Shown here one piece after another: positions 10,332 to 22,319 of a DNA stretch of 64,000 bases. The DNA comes from Persicaria tinctoria (Eukaryota > Streptophyta > Magnoliopsida > Caryophyllales > Polygonaceae). A model generated the notes under the pieces. That model made no database searches. It had not been told where the DNA came from and worked only from the letters and a program-made list of their open reading frames with translations. The stretch is from NCBI GenBank assembly GCA_037127255.1, contig JBANSL010000012.1:23322615-23386614 (forward strand), written 5' to 3'. Every line of letters starts with the position of its first letter. Positions within the stretch are counted from its first letter, which is position 1. The position numbers were made by a program, and so were the translations under genes.

Positions 10332-13300
10332 CTCCCTCCGTTAAAAAATACTACGTACTCTATAAGTTTTGCTAGGCTAAAATGTTGTTTAAAAATATAA
10401 ATTCTTTTAGATTTTTTAGGCATTAGGAGAAAAGAAAATTACATTTTTCACTTGTTTTATGAAATATTATTATTTGTTAGTGGTTGTAGATAATTAATTG
10501 TAACGGCCCGGGATTATGATTCCCGAGTTACGTTTCGAAGGATTAAACCCCTCGTTAGGACCTTGCGCCCCGAGTACAGGTTGAAGATTTCAAAACTTAC
10601 TTTAATGTTTTCAAAGGGGAATTTCATACCCAAAATCGAAGGGATCATTGGAATCCCCGGGGAAGTCCCCTGTACCTGTCGTAAGTCTAAGCGGGGAAAT
10701 CAGAAATCATGCGACTAGCGAAACAAGTGTAATACAAGAGTGTGCCACGGCAGAGCCGGGTCAAAACGGAGTCTAAAGTGTAAATCCAAAAATATAATCA
10801 GAGTCTGGTGAAGTCTATACTCCAGCGCTCACTCTCCGCCGACAAAATGACCCGCGCAATAAGCAAACAGCACCGATAGGATGAACATAAATAATGCCTA
10901 AAAAAATTGATATGGGGCGGGATCAGATCGATGCCCACTTAACTCTGCATCCCAACCATAAGCACACATATACGCTATACCTAATAAAGATGCTTCTAGA
11001 TGCATGGCGGAATATTAACACACTAACATGCTCCTAAGATCAAGTACATAATAATAATAAGGCCTTAGCACAGAATACCAAGTGGTATATCCCTCTCCTA
11101 CCTCCACCCCTTCCGATAGGTGGAGACTGGCCAGCTCGTGTATGCATTCATTCAAAATAGGGCGGCACGCATGCCTAACCCGCTCCACAATAAAGCCCGC
11201 AGGCATCTCATAATATAAGGAAGTGCATGACTCGATTGACTCAGGGTACCCGATGAGGCTGGGCTACCCTATGACCCTAGCAATGACTCTAGTTACTTCA
11301 CAGATAACGGCCGTTCTGTTTACATACGCATAAAGAAATAGGATGCTCAACATAGATGCAACCTAGCATGGTACTACATGGCATGCTGATCATGAATGCA
11401 ACACCTAGTATATCATGCACCTAAAGCAGGGAATAGCTCTATTCAATCTGAGTAAGCTCCGAAGAGACTTACCTGGCAGTGCAAAACAGCAAGGCAAGCA
11501 TTACGATAGATTAAAGATCACCTAGATACATATCAAAACACATATAAGTCTACGTCTAATCGTTCAAGCACGCAAGCATACATCATTCAAGGAGAATAGC
11601 AAACATATCGCAATCATCATCGCATCAAGTTCAACCACTCATCATGATGCCACATCCCACAATACCATATCGTTCTCATCATTCCATCAAACCACATTCA
11701 TATATCCATAACCATATATTTGCATATCATATAGCTCAAGTGCGTCATATTCATCATATCTCAACGCATAAGTTAACGATAAATAATCTTAATATTTCAT
11801 CATGCTATTAGTCAACCAATCATGCCATTAGTCCGCACAAATCATGACATTAGACAATCATCACACCAATCATGCTAGTTAGTCATCGAGCACATAATTT
11901 CCGAGTTAGTTCCGAAACCCGTTTTGAAAACCGAGTTGACTAGTTAGAAATTCCGTCATTGGAAAATGTTCATCAAATTCTTTTTTCTAAAATCCAAGTC
12001 TTATAAAATATTACGTTTTTTTTAAATCACCATAATATTTATCTTTAAACCTCAATAATAATATTTTAAATTTAAATCTCATCATATTTTAAGAACGTAA
12101 TATTTTATAATATAATACTCCACCTATTTAATATTTATAAACTTAGATATATAATCCTTAAAATCATTTTATACATTAGCCATTTTACCCAAATAAGCCC
12201 AAAATGATAAAAGGCCCTCATCTTCCCTTTTTAGATTCGGATCCGGCCCAAAATTCTTTATTGTCCGGCCCAAATTCCCAACCCAAACCCGTTGCTCCCT
12301 CTTTCAATTCATTTTCGGACTCAAAGAAAAAAAAAAGGTGGGTCCCGGGCTTATGTGGCGCCAAGGTGGAATGGGGTCCACATGCTTTCTTCTTCCTTCC
12401 TGGTGTTCGAAGAAACAGAACAGAGGACAGAGACGTCCCTCGGCGGCTCGGAAAACCGGTGGAGGAAGAGGGAAGACTCCGCCAGCGACGCCAACATTCC
12501 GGTCACCCAACCCGACATCAAGGACATAGAATCGACAAGAAAAGAAGAAGAAAGAAGCGCTCACCGAGGGGAATTCGAGACTCGCCGGAAAATGTTCGAT
12601 CGGAGCTCTCCGGCGCGTCGGAGTCGGAATCGGTGCGTTCTTGGCCTCAAACAAAAGAGAGAGAGTTAAAGGTGGAACTTTTCGATCTTTTGATAGAGAA
12701 GGAGGGAGAGAACCCTCACCGTGTGGATTCGAGAAAGACCGAGGAGAAGGGGACGAAAGCTCGACGGTGGTGCTCCCGACGGCTCCCGGGCTCGGCGCCG
12801 GATGGCCTTCGCGAAGAGGGGAGCTCGGCTTCTCGGCTTCATCTTCAGACGTCGGAGAGAGGATGTGCTAGCGGCTGCTGCTCGGTCTCGGAGGAAAACC
12901 GGAGGGAAGGAAAGTGAGGCTCTTGGTGGTGGCTACTGGCGATAGGGGTGGGAGATGAAGCGTGGGTAAGGGTTTGTGAGGTGAGGGAGATTTCAGTCTG
13001 AATGGGGCAAAATGAAAGAGGAGAAGTGGGGGATTCAAAATGAAATTAGACGGAGAGAGGGAGGCCTCTTTTATTTTGCTGGTCAAAGAGGGTGTCAGGG
13101 GTGTTGCTTGTATGTATGTGTTGCTTGTATGTATGTATGTGTCAGGGGTTTTGTTGATGGTTTTGTTGTTTTGCTACAAACAATCAGATGGAGGAAGTGA
13201 ACAGAGGAATCAATTTGGCCTTTTGTCCCTATTTTATTTCTTTTAAATTGCTAGAAAGGTGACAAGAAGGGTTGTGACTTGTCAAAACATATCTCAAAAT

Positions 13301-13595
13301 ATCCGAAAATAACCCACAGAACCCGCTCTCTTGATCAATTAGATTTTTAAAATCCGAGGTAGTATGTCGCTATGTCAAGTTAATCTTCTTTTTAAAATTT
13401 TATTTTAGGCCGAAATTCCGTTCCATGAATTTTAAAATCCGAGTTAGCGAGTTTTATGTTAAATTCCACTATTAGATTAGGATTTAAAAAACCGAGCCTT
13501 TACATTAATGAGGGTAGAAAAATAATACTTTTGTCCTTTTCTTAATATATGTGTGCAAACTTCTCAAAATGACTTAAAATTTTGAACGGATGGAG
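10332..13595. mobile_element. Stowaway MITE interrupted by a solo LTR
   Basis: The left end at 10332 (CTCCCTCCGTTAAAAAATAC) and right end at 13595 (ATTTTGAACGGATGGAG) are inverted copies, each flanked by TA. Removing the solo LTR and one 5-bp duplication leaves about 253 bp, a normal Stowaway size. Confidence 0.75.
10499..13504. mobile_element. 3.0-kb solo LTR with 5-bp target duplication TTAAT
   Basis: It starts TGTAACGGCCC and ends CCTTTACA, giving inverted TGTAA/TTACA termini, and is flanked by TTAAT at 10494-10498 and 13505-13509. No internal retrotransposon genes or second LTR are present. ORFs at 12.2-13.2 kb are in GC-rich LTR sequence and not convincing genes. Length and the TGTAACGGCCC start suggest a Ty3/Gypsy chromovirus, which is an inference. 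A recombination-derived solo LTR is the simplest reading. Confidence 0.8.
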
Positions 13596-13762
13596 TATAA
13601 ATCATGACGAAATATTCCAAATTGAATTAGTAATTAACTATAAAGATTTGTATGAGAATGATGATTTGAATAAGGGTCTCGAAGATATATCATTGGAATA
13701 CGGCATCCAAGGGTGTTTTGAATATGGTCATTACTATTGAGAAAATTTACGTAAAATCACTT

Positions 13763-14246
13763 TTTTTTTTTACAGTAGGCAACCATTAGAATGTCTTAAA
13801 CTAAGAACATTCATGATCATCCTGGCGGATGATTTTACAGAGATCCCTATAAAAAGGGAGGCTAGTACTATTACTATGACTATTCTTCGCAATATGATCA
13901 GCAGTACGATTGGCTTCTCTATAGCAGTGTTGGGCCATTGCTGTGGTGAATCCTTTCTGAAGCATTTGAATCTTCTCGACTACTCTTAGTATCTCCCAAG
14001 GGGCAGATTTCAGGTCTTCTATTGCCTTGATAACTCCGAGACTATCTCCTTCAACAATTATCTTACTCCAGCCTTCGGTGCGGGCTAATTCTAACCCTCT
14101 GCAGAAAGCAAGGGATTCTGTATGGATTACAGATCCCTTAGTAACCTGTTCATAGAAAATATCTATAATTTGACCGTTCCAGTCTCTAACTATACCCCCA
14201 ATATGGCAATCGCCCGACGGCTTGACCGACCCATCCACATTAATCT
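13763..14246 (-). mobile_element. 5'-truncated LINE-like retroposon with poly(A) and 8-bp target duplication
   Basis: AATCACTT occurs on both sides (13755-13762 and 14247-14254). On the minus strand the insert ends in a poly(A) run just inside the left repeat (a T-run on the plus strand after 13762). The content is only an RNase H-like domain, as expected for a LINE truncated during reverse transcription. Confidence 0.75.
13801..14245 (-). pseudogene. RNase H-like domain fragment (RVT_3 type)
   Basis: About 145 residues. INVDGSVK gives the first catalytic Asp, TESLAFCRGLELA gives the Glu helix, IIVEGDSLGVI gives the next Asp, and HCYREANRTADHIAK gives the final conserved stretch. This is the C-terminal RNase H domain of plant non-LTR elements, also annotated as putative ribonuclease H proteins. 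The reading frame begins at the truncation point with no start of its own. No reverse transcriptase or endonuclease is present. Confidence 0.8.
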
Positions 14247-14259
14247 AATCACTTGTCAA

Positions 14260-15198
14260 ATATACTTTTACACTTAACCACCCGTTAAAAATGAAATTAC
14301 AGAAAACCACAAATGGGGTCCATTAATAAAATATCACCCGACCACCATATATTTCCATTAAAATTCCATTAATATAATATCTTTTACTATTTTTATACTT
14401 AAAAGTTAAAGTTTAAACTTAAATATATTTAAATTATATTTATGGTAGGGATAAAAAAAATTATATTAATATATTGTGGGCATAAAATGTGTAAAAGTTT
14501 TAAATTCTTTATTTGGAGGGCGGAGGTTTTAAATGTTGAAAATATTACTAAATTTTATTTGAAATTTTAAGCAAAATTTTATTAAAAATACTTTTGAGCC
14601 TAGAAATATTTTTAAAAAAAATATTTAGATATTTTTTCATTTTCAACATATAATGCAGAAGTTTACGAATGAAATAAAATAAGACATTAATCCCAAGTAT
14701 AAAAATATTATTAAATTTAAATAATGTTAATGACTTAAAAACTTATTTTGATTTTGATTAAAAAGTAGTCTATAAAATATTTTTAAAATTTATATCTATT
14801 TTTAGGAATAAAATTGGAGAATTTGTTCATTTATACATCAAGCTTTTTTAAAAAAAATTAGTAAAACATATTTTTAAATCCATTTGAGATTCTAATTTAA
14901 ATATAAAGTTTAAAATATTATAATATTATATATATTTGACAAAACCTTGACAAAAATAGACAACAAATGATGATTTGTTGACAAATCATCATCTGTTGAT
15001 TGCCATGACCGCAGCCCGCCGGTGCGGGTGCCCATGCCGCGAGGAAGCTTCGGTTCCTAAGGGCAGGCTCCATTGATGTCAACAAGCTTTATTCGGAGGT
15101 CGTTGGCTTGGCTCCGTTCTCTCCGCCGATGCCAATAGCTCTGTTGGCGGCCTCTCCATTAATCTTGCGATTTTGAACGTTGTTGTTGGACTTGATGT
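14260..15198. other. AT-rich intergenic stretch, no gene seen
   Basis: Mostly AT-rich with broken frames. A GC-rich piece at 15000-15190 looks exon-like but I could not assign it. It abuts the Copia A LTR. Confidence 0.4.
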
Positions 15199-15203
15199 AT
15201 TAG

Positions 15204-15410
15204 TGTTAAGCTTTGATTAATCAACAATGGAAGCTTTACAAAAGAGATCTGAGAGAACTACAAGATGAGGAAGAAGAGAGTGTAAAAAGTTGTTGCTGTC
15301 GGTTAGAAGCTTCTTGCTTATATAGGCTTCCACCCTCCAACCTTAACTAATTACAAGATAACTCCTCATATATTCTAACTAAATATAAAATGCCCTTATA
15401 TATCTCATTA
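15204..15410 (-). repeat. 3' LTR of Copia A
   Basis: 207 bp, TGTTAAGC at the plus-strand left edge (the other LTR has TGTGAAGC). It contains GCTTATATAGG near its middle. The boundary with the polypurine tract is uncertain by about 3 bases. Confidence 0.85.
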
Positions 15411-15429
15411 CCCCCCCCCCTCCAAGTTG

Positions 15430-17534
15430 GAGATGGGGTTTCAAAAACCATGCCCAACTTGACTGCAAGGAATCGATGTTGTGCCTCTCCAAGATCTTTG
15501 GTCATCAAATCTGCAAGCTGTAGAGCAGAAGGGATGTGATCAGTGAGGAGAAAGCCTTCTTGTTATTGTTCCCTTACGAAGTGGCAGTCGATCCTCAGAT
15601 GCTTTGTCCTCTCGTGAAAGACCGGGTTAGCTGCAAGGTGCTCTGTTGATCTGTTTTCACAGTACAAAGGGATGGGACGAGGAATATGAACTTGAAGTTG
15701 AGCAAACAGACCATCCAACCAGATCATTTCACTTGCAGCATAGGACATAGCTCGGTATTCTGATTCTGTGGAAGACTTAGAAACTGTTTTCTGCTTCTTG
15801 GTCTTCCAGGAAACCAAATTCTTCCCAAGCATCATGCAATATCCAGAGAGGGACTTAGCAGAGTAAGCACACGACCCCCAATCTGCGTCATAGGCAGTTA
15901 TGTCAAGTGTTGAATCCTTGGAATAGAACAGACCTGCACTCACGGTACCCTTCAGATACTTAAGAACATGCAGTGCAGGTTGATAATGTGGAATTCTTGG
16001 AGAACTAATGAACTGGGACAAGTGTTGCACTACATAAGACACATCAGGTCTTGTCATATTGAGGAAGAGAAGACGTCCAACCAGTCTTCTATAAGCCTCT
16101 GGATCCTCCAATAGATCACCTTCATCAGGTGACAATTTCAAGCCTCTTTGTAATGGAAACTTGGATTCCTTTGAGTCAAGCATCTCTGTATCTTTGAGTA
16201 AATCCAGAATGTACTTTCGTTGGTGGATAGTCATGCGACATGACTCATGCCAGCTGCAGACCTTGAGATCTCCATTTCTAGGAAGTATCTTAACTTGCCC
16301 AAGATCTTTGATGGTGAATTTGGTATGTCGTTGTGCCTTAGTGTTGATGATTACCTCTTCATCATCACATGTTAGAAGCAAATCATCTACATATACAAGA
16401 GCTGTCACAATGCCTTTGGAAACTGGTTTAATGAATAAAGAATAATCTAGTTTAGACTGTACATAACCCAAAGAAATGAGGAACTTAGTAAGTTCCACAT
16501 TCCATTATCTGCTGGCTTGCTTCAAACCATATAAAGACCTCTTCAAGAGACATACCTGACCTGGCTTAGCTTTATCATAACCATTAGGAATTTTCATGTA
16601 TATTTCTTCATCTAAATAACCATGTAAAAAAGCATTGTTTATATCTAATTGATGAATAGGCTAGTTTCTATCAGTAGCTAAGGCCAACAAACATCTTATT
16701 GAAGTAAATTTAGCAACAGGTGAGAAAGTATGTTTATAATCTTTATTCTTCACCTGGTTGTAGCCTTTGGCAACTAGACGTGCCTTATACCTTTCAATAC
16801 TCCCATCTGGCTTGTATTTGAGTTTAAAAACCCACTTGGATCTAATTGGAATTTTACCAGGAGGTAGAGATGTCAAAATCCAAGTCTTGTTCTTCTCTAG
16901 AGCCTCCAATTCTTTGTCCATTGCCTCAATCCATTTGGAATCCTTTTTAGCTTAGGGAAAAAGTATGTGGTTCTCATATTTGAACCATATTAACAAATGA
17001 CCTTACAAAATCACTAGAATAACAGTTAGTATCCCCAAGAACATAGGATAAAAAACTCTGAGACATAGAGTTATTTTGTGGAATAGAAGGACATAAAAAA
17101 TCCTTGAGCTTAGTAGGAATTTGATGCAACCTACCAGACCTCCTTGGTTGAACTTCCAGATTTTGTAACAACTGGATTTCAGACCCTGTATTATCATTAA
17201 ATATAGAATCTGGAATATCAATGTGTGTAAATGAATCAGTTGATTCATTATCAGTATCACTAATGTCACCAACACCAGTATGATTTACATTTGAATCCCG
17301 ACTGTCACTTGGATAGAACTCAGTAACATTAAACATTAAATCAAAAGAATCAGCGGTACTTACCAAAGGGAACTTAGGGGAGTTGACCAATGAAGTATCA
17401 TTTCTCAACTCACCTTCCTTAAAGGGAAACTTATTTTCAAAAATTAAACATGTCTGCTCAAAATATACTTTTGTGTATCCAAACAAAATAACCTGTAAGC
17501 CTTCTGTGCAAATGGATAACCAACAAGTACACAT
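15430..17534 (-). pseudogene. Copia A pol: integrase tail, reverse transcriptase and RNase H
   Basis: The RT start holds [20 protein letters not shown] and [12 protein letters not shown] (16921-16661). The next open piece (16498-15563) holds the catalytic box LVYVDDLLL and the RNase H signature SSTESEYRAMSYAASE with a C-terminal HLRIDCHFVRE. Reading continues past a stop near 15562 into DLGEAQHRF-like text up to the polypurine tract. The stretch 17534-16974 is the integrase C-terminal/linker region. Several stops and frameshifts separate the pieces. Confidence 0.85.
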
Positions 17535-17539
17535 TTAAA

Positions 17540-18802
17540 GGCTTTGGAACCAAATTTATCTTTCTTTGTCATGGGATTTAAGGCAAAACATAAACATCCA
17601 ATAGTCTTTAGATCATCCATAGTAGGAGGAGATCCAAATAAAACCTCAAAAGGAGATTTCTATTGTAAAACAGTAGAGGGTAATTTATTGATAATGTGTG
17701 TTGCAGCTAAGACACAATCAGACCAAAATCTAACAGGAAGATTAGCATGTATACGAAGATCTCTAGAAGTTTCAATGAGATACATGTGTCTCCTCTCAAT
17801 CTTACCATTCTGTTGAGGAGTATAGGGAGCACTCCTCTGATGAATGATTCCCTTCTCAGCAAAAAGATTTAAACAATCTTTCTGAAGAAACTATGTGCCA
17901 TTATCACTCCTAAAACACTTGGTAATAACATTAAACTATGTATGAACATAAGAAATAAAAGATGACAATATGTGGAAAACCTTAGTCTTACTGGCCATCA
18001 TAAATGTCCAGGTGACCCTGCTTTTGTCATCCATTACAGTAAGAAAGTATGAAAATCTTTCAATACTTTTGGTCTTGTATGGACCCCAAATATCCAGGTG
18101 AACCAAATCAAAACAGGAAGCAGAAATAGATTGACTAACAGAAAAAGGAAGTTTATGCATCTTACTCAAAACACAAGTTTCACAAGTAGGCAATTGTTTA
18201 ACAGAAACACCAGGTAAATGCATCATCTTACTAAGGGAGGCATGTCCCAATCTAACATGAAGCTTTTGCAAAAGCTCAACATCCTTACAATCAGTAGAAA
18301 CATTTGAAACAGAATTATTATTCAAAGTAGTAGAACCAGGTAAACAAAAATCATTGATCTTGAAAGGTAGCTGCTCAACAGTAGCATGACCATGTTGCAG
18401 CATGTACAATCCATTCAGCTTAGCTCCAGAACCTATGACTTGGTTAGTGTCAAGGTCCTGGAAAAACCAATTACCTGCTGTAAAGATTGCTGCTAAACAT
18501 GAATCATCTACTAGCCTACCAACAGACAATAGATTGTGCCTAAAACTAGGTACAAGTAACACATTCTTAAGTACAATCTTATCAGTGAAAATCAAATTTC
18601 CAATCTCATTCACAGATGCAACACTGCCATCAGGTATACCCACATTAATAGACTTAGTAAGCAACCTTCTATCACAAAGCAAATAATCATATGCAGTCAT
18701 ATGGTCCATAGCACCAGTATCTATGATCCAATCAGTATCTTTAGAAAACCGAGCAAGAAAAGGTAAATTATAAGAAACTGAGTTACATGCCATATTATTC
18801 AC
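17540..18802 (-). pseudogene. Copia A protease and integrase
   Basis: WIIDTGAMDHMTA carries the aspartic protease DTGA motif. LHVRLGHASLSKM is the GAG-pre-integrase HHCC finger region, followed by CETCVLSKMHKLPF and the integrase start DLVHLDIWGPY with D in place. The core continues through VMDDKSRVTW to about 17936, then breaks and resumes in another frame. Confidence 0.85.
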
Positions 18803-18805
18803 TGC

Positions 18806-19620
18806 TCAGTTAATCTGGCTTTTATCTTGCATTGCCTTCAAGAGCTCTTGACACAAGGCATTCCTCATGTGTTGATCCATCTTTAAACCATTGCTTGAAC
18901 CGCTAGTGCTTGAGGTATTGAAACAAAGCCCTTTGTCAACTCCCTCCTCCAAAGGTGATTCTAATGAATCTTCAGGAACTTCATATGCATTGTTAGCTGC
19001 AGGTTTCCCATGTCTCGGGCCTTTATACCATTCAGGGAAACCATGCAACTTAAAGCATGTGTCCATGATATGCTCTTTGCCTCTGAAATGATAACAAATC
19101 TTGTCCTTTTTGAAATCCTTCTTGTTGTCTTTCACAGACTGAGACTGAAACCTATCACCATTCCTTGCTGCAACCAGGGCCCTGTTATCAGATTGAGAAC
19201 ATGTTGACACTCCTTTACCCCCTTCTACTTGCCGAACCAGATAATAAGCCTTGTTGAGCGACAGAAGATGATCAGTTCCAAGAATGTTATTACAAACAAA
19301 CCCGTACCCTTCACCTAAGCCAACCAAGAACTGCATCAATCGGTTTCTTCCCTCAATCTCAGATACTTTTTTTGCTATCTGACAAGAACACACAGCCATA
19401 GTACCACAATCACAACTGGGATACCCTTCATCACTCTGTAATTCATCCCAAACGCGCTTCAATTTATTGAAATACTCAGCTACAGGCTTATCTCCCTTCG
19501 TAATATGAATCAATTCCTTCTTTAACTGGAAAATCAGGGGTTCATTTGCTTGACCATATCTCTCATAAAGCTCAGACCAAAGATCTTTAGTCGATATATT
19601 CTACACACATAAAGCTCCCT
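18806..19620 (-). pseudogene. Copia A gag
   Basis: The conserved gag helix AEYFNKLKRVWDEL and LVGLGEGYG are visible. The zinc-knuckle region reads CYHFRGKEHIMDTC then FKLHGFPEWYKG. The second zinc-ligand Cys is Phe here, so the knuckle is damaged. The frame upstream of 19513 is broken. Confidence 0.8.
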
Positions 19621-19692
19621 GGATCGCACTTACCATCGAATTCAAAACCCAACACCGAACCAATCAGTCAAAGCTCCGAAACTCTGATACCA

Positions 19693-19899
19693 TGTGAAGC
19701 TTTGATTAATCAACAATGGAAGCTTTACACAAGAGATCTGAGAGAACTACAAGTTGAGGAAGAAGAGAGTGTAAGAAGTTGTTGCTGTCGGTTAGAAGCT
19801 TCTTGCTTATATAGGATTCCACCCTCCAACCTTAACTAATTACAAGATAACTCCTCATACTTTCTAACTTAATATAAAATGCCCTTATATATCTCATTA
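19693..19899 (-). repeat. 5' LTR of Copia A
   Basis: 207 bp, adjoining the tRNA-Met primer-binding site at 19681-19692. Only a few substitutions separate it from the 3' LTR, so insertion was fairly recent compared with the decayed coding region. Confidence 0.85.
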
Positions 19900-19904
19900 A
19901 GTAG

Positions 19905-20558
19905 ACTAGTAATTAGTGATTCATTTTTACGTATTTACTTTGGTTGATGAAGCCTGAAGAGGAAATTAGATCTCAAGTGAACTCATGGGCTGAGAAAGTG
20001 AGAAGCGTACCAATGGCCTCATTAAGGATATCCTTTTTCCTAACTCAGTTAACAAACTGATGAGACTCATCCTTGTAAATCCTTTTTCCCATTTGAGGAT
20101 GAGCTTTGACGATCAACTACAATCGCCACTTTTGATGGTTTCAAGGTTCTCGGCCTTCGTTACAGGAGTGGACTAGAGAAACGTACGTCGTCGTCGGTTC
20201 TCCATGTACATTTTTTTCCCGGATTCAAAAGATGGGTTATCTGGTATATATCGTTCACTTTCTTACTTTATCTATCACGATCGATAAGATGATCGATTCC
20301 TCTAAACTTGTGTATCTATCACTATAGCTTTGATAGAAATCGTGGTCAGAAGCTAGCTAGACCTAGAACACCACTTAATTACCTCACGGAAGAGTTTGTG
20401 TTAAAAAATTCAGACTTACGAGGTCCTCCAATGAATTTTGGAGGCTTGATCAATATTACATCAATCTTAAAATATTTGATTTTTTTCGACATGCAAATTA
20501 TTTTTAAAAAATTAATATTTTATATAATTTTTAACTTGTTCAAAAATGTATTAACAAG
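19905..20558. other. Intergenic, no gene recognised
   Basis: AT-rich. A 131-codon open frame at 20308-20703 crosses into the inverted-repeat element and is low-complexity (Phe/Ile/Lys-rich), so I do not call it. Confidence 0.4.
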
Positions 20559-20569
20559 TTCAACATCAA

Positions 20570-22308
20570 ATTTTTTTTTTCAAAATATTCACAAAAAAAT
20601 ATTTATTTTCGAAAATATTCACAAGTTTAAAATATTTACACAAATATTCATTTTTTGTATAATGGTCAGAGAAACGCGGTTTCAAACCGCATTTCTAGTA
20701 TAAATAAACAATTTAAATATAGAACCGTAAGGAAAATTACATTTTATTATAAAAATGTGGTTTGAAACCGCGTTTTATTCACACTCTTGAATAAAATGCG
20801 GGTTAAAACCGCGTTTCTATATGTTTCACAATTAAATAAACAAAAAAAAATTAAACCCGTAAAACGCGGTCTAAGACCGCGTTTTACTCTTGAAATTAAA
20901 AAAAAATAGAGAGAGAGAAAGAGAGAGAAGAAGATTCCCAGCCATGGGAGAGTGAGGATGCCTCTGGCTTGGATACACAACACCGCCTCCTCCCTTTTGA
21001 TCGATCAGTGGTGGGTAATTGGAGAGAAGCTGGCATAAAGGCGAATTTTTTGTTTCCGAAATAGCCAAAATATCGAAAATATTTACGGGAATAGGCAAAG
21101 GATGAAACTAATTTGCGATATAGCCAAACCAGAGCTAAGTCGTTGTTACAAACAGCGACTTTAGCCCTGGTTCAAAAAAAAAGTTGCTGTCCAGAACCGC
21201 GATTTACCTATTTTGTTTTTTTAACAGTTTATAAGCCAAAACAATTCGAAATGAAAAAAAAATACATGAGAGTCACTGTTTTAAACAACAACTCTCCTTT
21301 TTTTTTTTATTTTTTTACCCCCCCCCCCCATTTTTTTTTCCCAATTCTGGAGCAATAATGAAGAAATCGAAAAAAAATATATATTTACCCAGAGTTAAAA
21401 GGGAATATATTCCCTCTGCTGCCTCTGGATCATCTTGCATTACCGTCAATCGATATTCTTGTGCATATTATGCAAAACCCTAACAACTATTCCGACACTA
21501 TAATAAATGTTGACACAAGTTTACTGTAATACGGAGTAGTAATGTAATATATATATTCACTATTACGAAAACAAAAATATTTATTTATGTTTATGAAAGT
21601 CGAAAGAAATTTAGTAAATTTTGCTCATTTCGAATTGTTTTGGCTTATAATAAACTGTTAAAAAAACAAGGGCTAAAGTCGTTTTTTGTTTGGCTATAAC
21701 AGCGACTTAGCCCTGGTTTGGCTATATCGCAAATTAGTTTCATCCTTTGGCTATTCCCGTAAATATTTTCGATTTTTTGGCCATTTCGGAAAAAATTCCT
21801 CATGGCTTGACATCTTTTTTTTTTTTAATTTTAAAACATAAAACTCGGTGGATCAAGGAAGCTGAAGTCGGTGATGGTGGTAGGCGGTGGAGCAGATGGT
21901 GGTGGTGGTGGATCGGCGGAGCGGACGTTGGTGGGGGTGCGTGGTGGGCGGCGGAGCAGGCAGTGGCGGACCAGTGGTGGTGCATCGTGGGTGGCGATGT
22001 CGCAAAGGGGTAGGCATGGGTGGTGGAAATTTTTTTTTGTTTTTTTTAATTGTGAAATATATAGAGACGCGGTTTTAACCCGCATTTTATTCGAGTGTGA
22101 ATAAAAAGCGGTTTCAAACCGCGTTTTTATAATAAATGTAATTTCCCTTTCGGTTCTAGATTTAAATTGTTTATTTATACTAGAAACGCGGTTTCAAACC
22201 GCGTTTCTCTTATGATTCTGCAAAAAATGAATATTTGTGTAAATATTTTGAACTTGTGAATATTTTCGTAAATAAATATTTTTTGTGAATATTTTGCAAA
22301 AAACATTC
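20570..22308. mobile_element. Non-autonomous MULE-like element with long inverted arms and 11-bp target duplication
   Basis: TTCAACATCAA lies at both borders (20559-20569, 22309-22319). The arms (about 20570-20905 and 22030-22308) are reverse complements, beginning CAAAATATTCACAAAAAA. An 11-bp duplication with long arms fits Mutator-like elements. The arms hold seven copies of an internal palindrome of the type AACGCGGTTTNAAACCGCG (near 20672, 20753, 20792, 20861, 22063, 22101, 22183). Between the arms are GC-rich low-complexity sequence and an inner inverted-repeat element. Confidence 0.75.
21044..21800. mobile_element. Nested inverted-repeat element with GTCGCTGTT hairpins
   Basis: Arms at about 21044-21255 and 21625-21800 are reverse complements (GAAATAGCCAAAATATCGAAA, then AAGTCGTTGTTACAAACAGCG). 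It belongs to the family at 9.3-10.3 kb. The centre contains a C-run and simple sequence only. Confidence 0.65.
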
Positions 22309-22319
22309 TTCAACATCAA

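Larger units (their letters stand above)
15204..19899 (-). mobile_element. Copia A: Ty1/Copia retrotransposon with both LTRs
   Basis: The two LTRs (15204-15410 and 19693-19899) are both 207 bp and nearly identical. On the minus strand the 5' LTR is followed directly by TGGTATCAGAGT, a primer-binding site matching initiator tRNA-Met. A G-rich polypurine tract (the C-run at 15411-15422) precedes the 3' LTR. The order gag, protease, integrase, RT, RNase H is Copia. Flanks ATTAG and AGTAG differ at one base, so the target duplication is probable. Coding frames are broken by stops and frameshifts, so it is non-autonomous now. Confidence 0.9.

Noticed and set aside
10232..10423. Small minus-strand frame near the Stowaway end
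   Set aside because: It runs through MITE and inverted-repeat sequence with AT-rich residues only.
12204..12945. Several overlapping open frames at 12.2-12.95 kb
   Set aside because: They lie inside a solo LTR with clear ends and target duplication and are Lys/Arg/Glu low complexity.
20308..20703. A 131-codon plus-strand frame
   Set aside because: Phe/Ile/Lys-rich translation of AT-rich DNA that crosses the border of an inverted-repeat element.
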